Below, one piece after another: positions 34,561-45,054 of a stretch of DNA of 64,000 nucleotides (the first letter of the stretch is position 1; each line of letters begins with the position of its first letter). The position numbers and the translations under genes are program-made. This stretch comes from Echria macrotheca (lineage: Eukaryota; Ascomycota; Sordariomycetes; Sordariales; Schizotheciaceae): assembly GCA_030411725.1 (NCBI GenBank), contig MU839829.1:1116001-1180000 (forward strand). The letters run 5' to 3'. The notes under the pieces were generated by a model. It did not search any database, was not told the origin of the DNA, and saw only the letters and a program-made list of their open reading frames with translations.

Positions 34561-36160
34561 TATTTTTGATGCTGGCTAAAAAAGGATGCCAAAGAAAAAT
34601 CGTCCAGTTGCTTGGATCTGGGATGAGAATGCGTCTGATGGCGATCCCGGGAGTCTGGAATTCGGTGTGGTTTTAAATGCCCGTCGTCGCCACGTCGTTT
34701 GGTTTGGTGGGCTGACAAAGCCGGGGTTAGGCCTTTCGAGAAGATGTGAAGGGTTGGGTGTGCTGGGTCATCCGTTCCTGTCTCACCGGATGATGTCACG
34801 CCGCTCACCAGCGACGGGTAGGTACCTTAGGTAGTCGACAAACACTATGTCGCGTGAGAACACAGCCACGGCATCGGAGGTTGTGTGCAAACCTGTTTCC
34901 TCAAGGAATGATTAATGCTGTTGAAGGTCGGTTATCTGTTGGTGTTATGTGTAGGAGAAAATTCTAGTTGTGGAAATGGAAACGGAGTAGGACTGACGAG
35001 GGTAGTACCTATATATACCCTCTTAATCCTGCACTTGCACATTTGGGCTCTGTTAGGGCTCGGCAGAGATGCGCTAGCTTCTGCCTAACAAGCTCTGTTT
35101 AGCGCCGAGAACCACGCGACCTGCTGTTTGTCCGCTAACACATATTTTAGCCAACCTTCACCCAAGTTTCAGGAAATGGTGGCGGAGCACAGGTTGTGGC
35201 CTGTAATGGTCATCACTCGGAATCTATCGGGTTACTATTCTCACTCAAAATTCCATCCAGGAAACCAAGCTTCATAGATAGGTAGTTGACTCTATGGACC
35301 GGTCGCTGACACAAGGTTCCTGCCGCGCTCATTCTGTTCCCTTGATCGGGATTCAATCAAAGCATTTTGAAGCCGAGGAGATTCATCCGCTCGAAGAAAT
35401 CATATCGAAACATTCATCTCACATACTTCGGTCGGCCACCCCCAACTGCAATGTCCCCTTCCTCGCCTATAATGGCGTCTACGGCGCTCTTACCACTCTG
35501 GGTGCTGCTGGCGACAACTTTTGTGATCAAGGTCACTGGCTTGAAGCTACAGACCTTGTTCGGCCCCGAGTAGAGGCGGGTGGTTCGCAGATGAGTTCAC
35601 CTCCGTAGAAGTCAAGTCAGTGAATTGCCTAAGGTACCTACCGGCAACCCAGGAGAAAGATTCAGTTGCGAAAAAGATAAGAGTGGTCGTTTCCTATGGC
35701 GAGAGTCTTCTGAGAACTAACTGGAAGTTTTGATGAGTGAAGAAGTGGTGTCATGGCAGACAAGTCCAGAATCCTCCTGTCCGCACTTCCAAGTTAAGTC
35801 TGAATGTCGCTCAAGTTCTTGCCCAGATCCCGCTCTCTGTTGAATTCGACGCCTGAGCGCTGGGGAGGGAGATCTAATTCCCGCCATGTCCGACATGAGG
35901 GATATTTTCGTCGAATATTTCTTTCTCCTTCAATAAGTTACGGGTATGCATTGTGTTCCTGCTTCTATCATGATATCGTCTTCCCAGCATCACCAAGAGT
36001 AGTAACTCTCCTCCTCCATCAGCCTTCTGCTGCATGCATGCAATGAGTCGACTCTCATCCCGCGCAAACGCTCCCCTCGTGTGTTTATGTACAGACATAA
36101 CCTCTCCTTCTTATTTACCAACCCTGGGTGGGGACCCGGCAGCCCCGTCTATATGGCCCC
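34561..36160. other. gene-poor stretch with a signal-peptide-like fragment
   Basis: 1.6 kb with no supported gene. A frame at 35451-35573 encodes a short product with a hydrophobic segment (ALLPLWVLLATTFVIKV) that resembles an N-terminal anchor but stops after 40 residues and has no good donor for a second exon. TAGGTACCTTAGGTAG and AAGGTACCTA motifs occur at about 34816 and 35631. Confidence 0.4.
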
Positions 36161-36969
36161 CTAAGAAGTCGCCTCAAAGCCTTTCAGTTTCTGCACCGTC
36201 GTGGTAAAATTGGCGTTGGTCGCCATCTTGAAATCGGCATCCCAGTATGCGTGCATGTAGTGGTAATCAATATCCGAGGTATTGCTGTTCGGGTTCGCCA
36301 CCGGCTTCAGCCCCATGGCCATGGCGACGCGGTTCGAGCCCGTGAACCGCATGTACTTGGTCGCTGCGTTCTTCTCGGGGATCCAGCTCGTGCAGCCGGT
36401 GCACCGGGCCGTGATCTGCCAGTGTGTGTTGTTCGACTTGGTGCCCTCCTTGTAGACCGTGTAGTTGGCGCCCGTGTAGGGGACTGGCGCCTGATGGCCA
36501 CTATTGGATTCATAAAGATTAGCTGCTGCTTGCTGTGCGGTCAAATTTCTTAGGAAAGCTTACGGAGCCCAGCGGATGGAGCCTGTCACGGCTTGTTGGC
36601 CGCCGTTGGACCTGTAAGCAACGAATAGCGGGCATTTATCCATGGTGCCGCCAAAGGCAAGACCAGCCCATGTCACTTCTCGCGGCGCGACGATCTGGAT
36701 GACCGTGTCGTAAGGTGTCGCCGTGGAGTCGATACCGTCCGGGATGGCGAAGCGGTAGATGATGCCCTGCTTGTCGTTCATGTAGATCTTCTCGTCCGAC
36801 GCAAATGTCAGACCCGTCTGCGGGTCTAGATAGAGCGTGCTGGCGGCGACTGGTGTTGTGCTGTCGTCAGTGTCTCCATTCGTTTCTTTCTTTTTCTCGG
36901 ATGGGCTCGCATGTCCTTACCATGCCTCAACACCAAGGCCAACAGGCCAAAATACAGCGACCACAGCAT
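36161..36969 (-). CDS. stand-alone secreted b-type cytochrome domain (CDH cytochrome / AA8-like)
   Basis: Resembles the haem-binding DOMON domain that cellobiose dehydrogenase uses to pass electrons to lytic polysaccharide monooxygenases. Exons on the minus strand: 36921-36969, 36564-36849, 36161-36500, giving 224 residues. Exon 1 supplies a short hydrophobic signal (MLWSLYFGLLALVL). The first acceptor is the downstream CCAG, which alone keeps frame. Core motifs are TLYLDPQTGLTFAS, REVTWAGLAFGGTM and IPEKNA. Probable haem axial ligands are Met86, in the position of the CDH methionine, and His192 or His195 in DYHYMHAYW. Cys145 and Cys148 may pair. No flavin dehydrogenase, linker or cellulose-binding module follows before the stop. 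It would therefore be an orphan electron carrier or ferric reductase. Confidence 0.87.
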
Positions 36970-39762
36970 GCTCGGAGGTCTACAACCGCTGGCCGGGACG
37001 GGGGGAGAGAGAAGAGAGGGGTTGTCGGCTCTATCAATGGCCGCCGAGGTCAGTTACCGAGTCTCCCCCAGCGTCAATGCCCCGTCTGCACAGCGATCAA
37101 AACATACGTGGAGCGACCGAGATGAGGGGGAGGGCAGACACTTGGTGATCCGACAAGCTCGAGGCCGATGTCAGGATAGCGCCCGGGTTTTGATTGTCGA
37201 CGGTTCGGGAAAGACTACCTTAAACTCGAGATGACCAGAGCCCGACTCGCGCCGGACTCGATGCAAGGTGTACTCTAGCCATGATTAAATATAACGGGCT
37301 TGCTATTACTATCGGCCGAATGCTGTGGTTGATGGGAAAGGGGGGCGGTTCGGAGCCGGAGCGAGCCAGGGGGCAGGCAAGGGGTTGTATGTAGTGCGTG
37401 CAGGCAGATAGTAGGACGATGCAGACTGCTGCAGCAGCAGCTACTACCTTGGCTGGCCTGGGCAGCACTTTTCTCCTTCGGTCCAGGGGGGGCCAAGGCT
37501 GGCAGATATCAAAGACGTTCTGCCTGCTGGACGGCCGCAACCGCCTGACGCCATCTGGTCGGATGCTGTTAATCTATTTCGTGATTCGGTCATGGCTTCC
37601 GGGGCACGGCTTGGCGGCCACGCTCTGGGGACGGCACCTCTGATGGCCCTGTGTTCTTTTTCTCGCAGAAAAAAGTATGCGGTGCGGGGCTGACCAAGAT
37701 GACATGGAAGAGGCAAAGATTTTAGCCGTAGATTGCCCCAGAAGGCCATCCTCCGAGGGTTAAATAGCCTCGTTAATATACCGGTGCTATAGCCGCCCAG
37801 AGCCGCACGTTCCCTCTCCAATCTCTTGCTTCTTCCCCGTCCCTTCCAGAAGAATGCTGCAGTCTTGGCGATATTATCGGCCTGCTGAGGTCACTTGACC
37901 GCAACCCGATAAACAACCCTCTCCTTTTTTCTCCGTCCCACGTTGCGACCAGAAGGCGCCACTGCCCATCCACTGCCCTACCTCACATGGCCCAATATCC
38001 CATCATATCGAGTTGTTCAGTTCTAGCCAATCCTCTGCCAAGGTCCTTCTCCAGCTCCCGGGAATCTTGCCCCCCCTCTACACTACAGGCACCTTCTAGA
38101 AAAAAACAAAGACTCAATGGTTCCCAACGTCCGTCGTCCATATTCCGGGTTCACACCCTCTTGGCAGTACTAATATCGACAGCTACGCGTCTCGTGTCCC
38201 ACGACTGAGACCTTCCATATATTTCCTCCGTGCGGAGGGAGAGAGAGGGAACCCATTCCCGGAACGGTGGAACTGGGTGGTGTTGTCATGAATCTGTTTT
38301 TGGTGTTGGGAGAGAGAGGGACTTTCCCCTTCCCTATTTTGTACGATATCAGCGTCCACCCGTGCACCTCCAGCTCGGCCTATCGCAACTTTTGTTAGTT
38401 TCGGTAACTATATCATGCTCCCGGGACACGGCACGCGGCTGGACAGGTCCGGCCGTCCGAAAAACCCTTTCCCTCCCTTTTTTATGGATCAGCCTGGCAG
38501 CCACAGACACACACAGAGAAAAAGGGGGGCGGTGGCCACACCTCGTCCCTTCTTTGGGCCGAAAGCCCGTTGGAAACCCGGAAACGGGGGGCATAGGTGC
38601 TCAATCGAATCTGGACTTTGGCAATTGGGGACAAATCTATGTGGTGGTAGTGGGCGGTTAGCCATGTGTGATTGTGACCATGCCCTACTCGGTGCTGTGG
38701 GGCACTGCAATCAATAAATAAATAATATTCTTCTCACGTCCGTCTTCTAGCAGACTTCTTCTTCTTCCATCATCCAACCGAATGCTGCCTCGTGTGTGGA
38801 CGTACCGAGGTACTCGCACCTAGGTATGCGGCGATGAGTGAGATGTGAAAGACTGAGGAAAGGATGGTTGATTTGTGGAAGAGGAGAGGTGAGCCTCTGG
38901 CTGGCTAAATGCAGGTGCTGTGGTCCTTGCGTGCCTTCCATCTTTCATGGGTGCTCCTGCCTGGCTATCACTGGTACTAACTATGCGTTCCCTCGAGGAT
39001 GACGACTTGACGCCCCTCTTTGTGCAGAAAGGCTTATTTCTTTGTTTTGTGCGACGAATCTGGGCACACAAAAATTTCAAGTCAGAGAGAAACACTGCAC
39101 TTATATAGGTACTCAGGATGACGGACGAATCTCTCTCCTTTACCCCCTTATATTCTGCGTATTCATAGTTTCATAATGGCTTTCTAATGCCGGTCTTATC
39201 ACCTTAGCAGTCTTGGCAAAAGCGGTAGAGGAAGACTTTTGGCAATAGGCGCTTCCAAGACCCGTACGGAAGTACCGCTGCACTAAAAAGCGCAGAACAT
39301 GCATTACTTCATACTGTTGTCGTTACTGTTTTTTGCAACGAATCTGGACATACGAAAAGGAAATTTCGTATTTCACAAACGCGACATTCTTCACCCTAGC
39401 TCAGGCTCCGACTTTCCAAACCTGGCGACTTTCAACGATTCATCCGTTATCCGATACGAAACCAAACGTCGAGGGCAGCCATGGAGAGTACCTAGGTATA
39501 GCGGCGGCATCAAACATCTTATCTCTCACTCTGATATTTAGCTTCTACATGAGGCAGGAGAATCTGAGGTTTGGGATGGAATGAGTGTCACGGCTCCAAG
39601 GCCATTTACGTCCTTTTCTTTCCCACCATTTCCACTCTAATTCATCAAACCCCGGGGCCGAATCTCTTTCATAATCTCAGCCTCACATCGTCCTGTCAAC
39701 ATAATAGAGGTTATCAGGGGCACCGGAAAATCCTCCTCCAAACCACTCCTTGTTCTACCATC
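36970..39762. other. gene-free stretch between cytochrome and ankyrin genes
   Basis: 2.8 kb without a supported gene. ACCTAGGT palindromes lie at 38818-38825 and 39490-39497. The left few hundred bases are the cytochrome promoter. Frames at 37444-37821 and 38230-38661 show no domain or splice structure. Confidence 0.45.
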
Positions 39763-40395
39763 TCAAGGCTCTGCCAAATCATTAGCATCATCCCCCATAT
39801 GGTCCCTAATCATCTTCACAATCCCCTCATGTTTCTCCTCCTCTGCAATATCCAACGCCGTTTTCCCCAGTCGATTCCTCACATCAACCCTCGCACCAAG
39901 CTCAAGCAGCAAGCGCACCATATCCTCGCTCCCGTCCTGGACGGCACGACACAGCACCGAGAAGCCAGACCTATCCTGCTCGTCGATACCCGCCCCTCTG
40001 GCCAGTAACATCCGCACCAGCGATCCGTCCCTCTTCCAGATGGCATACGTCAGCGGCCGAAACCCTTCGTCATCGCCTGCGTTGAGACGAGCGCCGCGGG
40101 ATATTAATAGCTCTGCGAGTGCTTGATCGCCGCCGCCGCGCTGGATGGCGAAGTGGAGAGGGGTGAAGTGGTCGAAGCCGCGCTGGGCGTTGACATCGGC
40201 GCCGTGGTCGAGGAGGAGTCGCGCTACTTCGATGTGGCCGCAGCGGGATGCCGTCATGAGCGGGGTCTCGCCCTGGCTGTTGATTGTCTCGATGTAATAT
40301 GGGTGGTTGTATCGTTCTTGGAGGAGTGTTCGTACTGCGCTTACGTCTCCGCTTTCTGCGGCGGCGGACAGGAGCGGTGCGGTTGCTGCGGACAT
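39763..40395 (-). CDS. ankyrin-repeat protein
   Basis: A single-exon protein of 210 residues if it starts at Met 40395 (MSAATAPLLSAAAESGDVSA). The frame is open upstream to 40572, but that extension is hydrophobic and unlike ankyrin sequence. Five ankyrin repeats follow one another: GDVSAVRTLL, GETPLMTASRCGHIEVARLLLDHGADVN, HFTPLHFAIQRGG, GFRPLTYAIWKRDGSLVRMLLARGAGID, and GFSVLCRAVQDGSEDMVRLLLELGARVD, ending with a capping GKTALDIAEEEKHEGIVKMI. It lacks other domains, membrane segments or a signal peptide. Such small ankyrin proteins are protein-binding modules and no partner can be named. Confidence 0.85.
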   Translation of the reverse strand: MSAATAPLLSAAAESGDVSAVRTLLQERYNHPYYIETINSQGETPLMTASRCGHIEVARLLLDHGADVNAQRGFDHFTPLHFAIQRGGGDQALAELLISRGARLNAGDDEGFRPLTYAIWKRDGSLVRMLLARGAGIDEQDRSGFSVLCRAVQDGSEDMVRLLLELGARVDVRNRLGKTALDIAEEEKHEGIVKMIRDHMGDDANDLAEP

Positions 40396-41438
40396 GTTTC
40401 TGTCTGGATACCTTACTGCTAAGTGCACTGCTAATGGAAGCTGTAGGAATAGAGGGGAAACCGGCAAAGGGTTTGAATAAGTTCCTGTGAGAGAGCGTGT
40501 ATGATGGTCGGAGTCGAAGATATCAGTGTGCCAAGGGAGACTGGGACAGTTGCATTTTTTCGACCCCGGCAAATTGGTTTACATAGGTGCCTGCTCCCAA
40601 GAACGAGGTAACCGGCAGGCAGCTGATGGAGGCCTCGGTAAGGTACTGCCACATCACCATCCAGCCATGGGTCCCGAAGCACGTGATATCTTAGCATAAT
40701 GTAACAGCCCCTTACGCAGCTCGCTCGTCAAAGGCGAAGCAAACCGCAGTGATCAGCTCCGTCAACATGCAAGTCCGATCCAAGTCAGCCAGATCCCCCC
40801 GCCGACTGCACTGGTCGAGACCTCTCGACAACGCGCACGTCCATGGAAACGGAGACTTCAACTTGGCACAATACAGATCGAGTCAACGTCAGCGTCACAG
40901 ATTAATAGTCCGGGTCGGGTTCCGTTGTTAGGGGTGATGGCAATGGGGCCGAGGGTGTGGAACCAGGCACTGGAGGCTAGATCTCTGAGCAGGATGATCA
41001 AGGGGAAGTCTTATTTGCGTTGTGCCACCTGAGAATGTAGGAAGACAATTCTGTCCCGATACTTAGGACATTATGCGCTCGAAGTGGGGGATGTTTGCTA
41101 GAATACCGCGGGTCTCTGTTCTGCTGTTCTGGCGAAGATCAATCAACCATCCTTGCCAATGATACACCTCGCATGTTGAACCATTTCACGTATGGACAGC
41201 ACGAAAGTGGTGGAAGCGATGTGTGGAAGACACCGTATGAGGTATCATATCATATACATTGTATCGAGAAAATTCCTATAACAAATAGATGCGGTCCAAG
41301 TGCATCTGCACGGCCGGAAAACCCCCCTGATCCAGACGCACGCTGGTGGTATCTCTGAACTTTTCCAACTCCGAAACGCCAAAGCAAACCGCCCTGGCCG
41401 CCCATAATCCCACGAGACAAGGAAAGAGAATATCAAGT
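40396..41438. other. intergenic region between ankyrin and bHLH genes
   Basis: About 1.0 kb with no supported gene. It holds the ankyrin gene's promoter on the left and the bHLH gene's 3' untranslated region on the right. Confidence 0.45.
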
Positions 41439-42591
41439 TCAGTTCCACCCAGCCGCCGAAGATGCGCCGCCTCTCGACATGAGGAGCATCTCAAGGCCTT
41501 CCATCCTCCCCCTTATCGCACTGTTCTCCGTCTCGAGGCTCCGATTTCGTTGCTCGAGCTGCATGATGTACTCGGTAGCCTTGCTCAGAATTGTTGCCTT
41601 GTTGAGCTTGGGCACAGGGGCGAGCCCGCCAAAGTCCTCATCCATGAACCCCTCATCGCCGTCTTCAAGACCGTTACCGAACCGCGAAGCCCCAGAGCGA
41701 AGTGATGGGACGGCCTCCCGGAGCTGTGCGATCTTGTCATTGAGATTGGTGCGGTACCTCTTCTCGATCATGTTGTGCGCCGTCTTCTTCTGCGGCTGGG
41801 CATCGGCTGGGGACGGCGAGGGACTGGTTCGCTTCGGCCATCTCTCGTCCTCCTCGGACGAGGAAGAGGACGACTTGCGCTTGATCCCATTTGTCTGGGT
41901 GCGCTTGGCCGGCTGCTTGTCTCGAGTCGCCACGGCGGGGGCTTTGTCAGGGATAGCCAAGGCCAGCTTCGGCTGTTGTGCTGGTGACAAGGCTACGGCA
42001 GCGGGTTGTGGCGACGGGAATACTGGCGCCTGTTTGCTGAGCCCCTGGAATGCTGATCGATAGCCACCAGTTGCGGCGGGCTGTATGGTAAGGTCCATCG
42101 GGTTGACTGCGGGTGTCATGGAGCGCCCTAGGTCTGGGATCGCTGGGAAGAGAGAGCCTTTGAAGACCTCGGGCTCGGTTTCGTGGTCGAGCGCGTCCCA
42201 CGAGCTGAAGTCGTCTGCAGTTGAAATTCCGAAGGATCCGGTTGAGAGCACCGGGGAAATCGGAGAGGCCGGGGAACCAGCGGATTCTGAGGTGAAGTCG
42301 GTGTTGAAGTCCTCAGAGAGGGGGCTGAACAAAGAGGCGGGCGAAAAGCCGGCCGCGAACGTCTGGCAAAGCTTGTTAACAAGTTTGTTCTATAACTATT
42401 TTTCTAGTGACGAAAACAGAGTTTGTGGTATTGTACAAAGCAGTGACAGGTGTCAACAGAGCTGCATTACCTGACTACATGTAGGCTTGTTATAGTTTAG
42501 AGACTGTAAAGAGAATGCAACTAACTGGATCGGTCATGCCGGGCGACATGGCAAATGGGTCAAAGTACATGGCAGCGTTGATGGCATCCAT
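41439..42591 (-). CDS. bHLH transcription factor with SREBP-type basic region, no membrane anchor
   Basis: Exons 42526-42591 and 41439-42362 on the minus strand give 329 residues. The intron is 163 bases (GTTAGT..CCAG). Exon 1 encodes MDAINAAMYFDPFAMSPG. The N-half is Ser/Pro/Ala rich, probably an activation region. KRTQTNGIKRK and a serine run precede the basic region at about residue 218: HNMIEKRYRTNLNDKIAQLR. Tyr225 replaces the Arg found in most bHLH proteins and is the hallmark of the SREBP group. The loop is long and acidic (about 30 residues), helix 2 is LNKATILSKATEYIMQLE, and a leucine-zipper-like helix follows. The two transmembrane helices of true SREBPs are absent. Fungal relatives of this form regulate development or lipid and carbon metabolism. 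The target here is unknown. Confidence 0.9.
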
Positions 42592-45054
42592 GGCGATGGC
42601 TTGCGGGTGTTGATTGGTGGGATGTTGTGTGTGGTTCGGCAAACAGCTGACGGAAGCTGGGTTGGGTGACTTGAAGCACAGGTGGCGAGACTTGTGTGTA
42701 GCGTTGGGTTGCTAGAGTGAGCCGGACTGGGAGCTAATAAAATAAGAGGATGTTGCGTTGGTGATCCGATGTTGTCGAAAGGCAGGGGACGCGGGGGCTA
42801 TTTGACATGGCGACAGCGCCATGCAATCCAGACAATGGATGCATGTCCGGCACGGCGATGCTGCGGCGCTGCGGGTGTGTGCGGACTGATACGGGAGTGC
42901 CAGGCCAAAGGATGCGAAGCGATGCGTCGAGATGGTGGCACTATGAGGGTCCTCTGCGACAGGAACACGGCGAAACTGACGATTTGTTTTCGGCCGTCGT
43001 ACGAGAAAGCGCTGGGCAATGGGGACCGAATTCTAGACTGCCTGGGCCTCAAAGTGTTTGGTGCCTTCTCCCGTCCCACGCCTTGGTGCCGCCTTGGTGC
43101 CGTCCTGCCATTGGCCCGGAGGTGCCCGGTGGACCTCCCAAGCTCCCAAAAGAAGCCCCTGTTGATCTCGAGCAGGCGTTGCGATCGGAAATGCGGCCAT
43201 GCCAAACTGGGCTTTTGGCATTGCCAGTCAGCCATTCCACATGGCATTCCGGGCCTCCACCGAAGACAAAGCCTCTTTTAGCGACTCCATTGAAAAATTC
43301 CCATCTTCCGCAATCTACACTAAGTGTACACTACACGTAAGGGGGACCTGGACAACAAGAAAAAAACATCTCCTCGGTGTTCACCACCGGTGAAAGCTCC
43401 GCGCCGCCGTGGAGCGGCGTCGAGGGGTCATCCCGAGGTTCAGCTGGACTGAGCAGGCGTTGGCGCAGTGACGATGGAGAGAAATTGCGAAGGCTGCAAC
43501 GAGAAATGTCGCGACGGCGTCCGCCGCGACGATGGGCGGGAGATTGGGCGTGATCATGATAGTCTCGACATGGTTTGCAGGACAGACGGAGAAACGTTTC
43601 GCAAAAGCACGAGGTATCGGGTCAAAGTTATGGATTGCGGGCGGTATCGTGAATAAAACTGACGACACGCTGTGCGGAATCGACTCATGGCCGACAGGGG
43701 TCCGCAGGGTCCAGACCCCGTCAGTCGACTGCCCCGCAGATCGTGCGACCGGCGGTGCCCGCCTGGGGAATTGTTAGTCACTAGGTCCGCTCTCGCCTAA
43801 GTTTGCCGGTCTGAGACATGTGCTCCATCGCGAGAAATTCCCGTCGGCGAGGCTTAGCGCCAAGCTTCGGCGCTCCTCACGTTACCTCGATCCCGGGTCC
43901 TTCCACTCCACAATCCAAACCGCATACCGCGGTCCGCGATTCACCGAACCCGCTGGATCCGAGACTTTGCCAGTCAGCTGGACCTGTGTGTTTTGAAGCG
44001 TAGGCGACTGCCGTCGATAGCTCCTAGATTGTTCAGAACTTCATTTTCGAGTCTTTGGCGAGGACAATCGACTTCCTGGTCACAATGCGTCATTGGAACT
44101 GGCCGGGGTGCGGCCGGCGATCATGCCGGCAGTCTTTTGTGCGACGGACCCCTTCTTTGTCTACTGTAGCGTTCCGGGCGGGCCAGGACGGCCCGTTAGC
44201 TCTTCCGGCTACGTCACGGCGACTGGTCTCGCCGCCCTCGATCTCTGCCGAGGGAGCGGGGCAAGCCAGTCCCCACCTCGGCGCATGAACACCCAGCTGC
44301 AAACCATCGCCCAGGACCCAGAGACTCCCCAGTCAAGGATCTCTCGCCTTACCAGGCACATACACGTCAGAGTTAACAGGCTCCTCGGAGATGTACGGTT
44401 GTCTTCCGGTCGGGAGTGTTGCAGGGCTCAAGGTCTCTAACTAGCAAGTCGGCTCTCGCGAGTCACGACCCAATTGTCCTTGGTACTCGGGCACTGAGGT
44501 AGGCGAGGTAGACACTACCCTGGGCCTTCCTTGTATAATCACAAGAGTTTGAGAGTTGAGACATATTATTATTTGTCTTAAACCGTAAGAAGCCGAAGGT
44601 TTCCACCCATTAACGGGGTAAGCGGTCCCTCTTCTAGGTGGTTATAGCACACGAGTGCCTGCTGTCGAGTTGAGACATATTGCACCGGAAGCAAGCCGAA
44701 AAACAACGCTGATTCGCTAAAATCTGAATAGCTAGGCAAGCTAGGTAGGTTACTCGCAACTCCCTTCACAATGCCGCTACGTCCTCTCCAGACCCCGAGT
44801 CCCGTTCCTAAACAATACCACAAACACATGGCCATTACTGAACCAGCACGCGAGTCTCGTCCCTGTTCCCGTTGCTGTGTGCACTTACCCTGGGTGTCCC
44901 AAATAATCTAATCGCTAATCATCCAATCTGTGCCCTCCCCACGGCGCACACCCTGACCCAGTCGTCTCCCCACAAATGCTTCATCTAAACGATCTGAAAT
45001 GTCTCTGCTCACCAACATGGAATGCCACTATGGTTGCGCCTGACACCAACAGGA
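42592..45054. other. gene-free stretch upstream of the bHLH gene
   Basis: 2.5 kb. The left 200 bases are bHLH promoter. Frames at 42769-43340 overlap in several phases on both strands in GC-rich DNA with no domain. No repeat or RNA gene was recognised. Confidence 0.45.

Noticed and set aside
36161..36544. Separate 127-residue protein starting inside the cytochrome gene
   Set aside because: The apparent start lies in an intron. Splicing at 36564/36500 joins it to the upstream haem-domain exon in frame.
42769..43340. Overlapping 150-177-codon frames on both strands
   Set aside because: No domain or intron structure. Several phases are open at once, which points to base composition.
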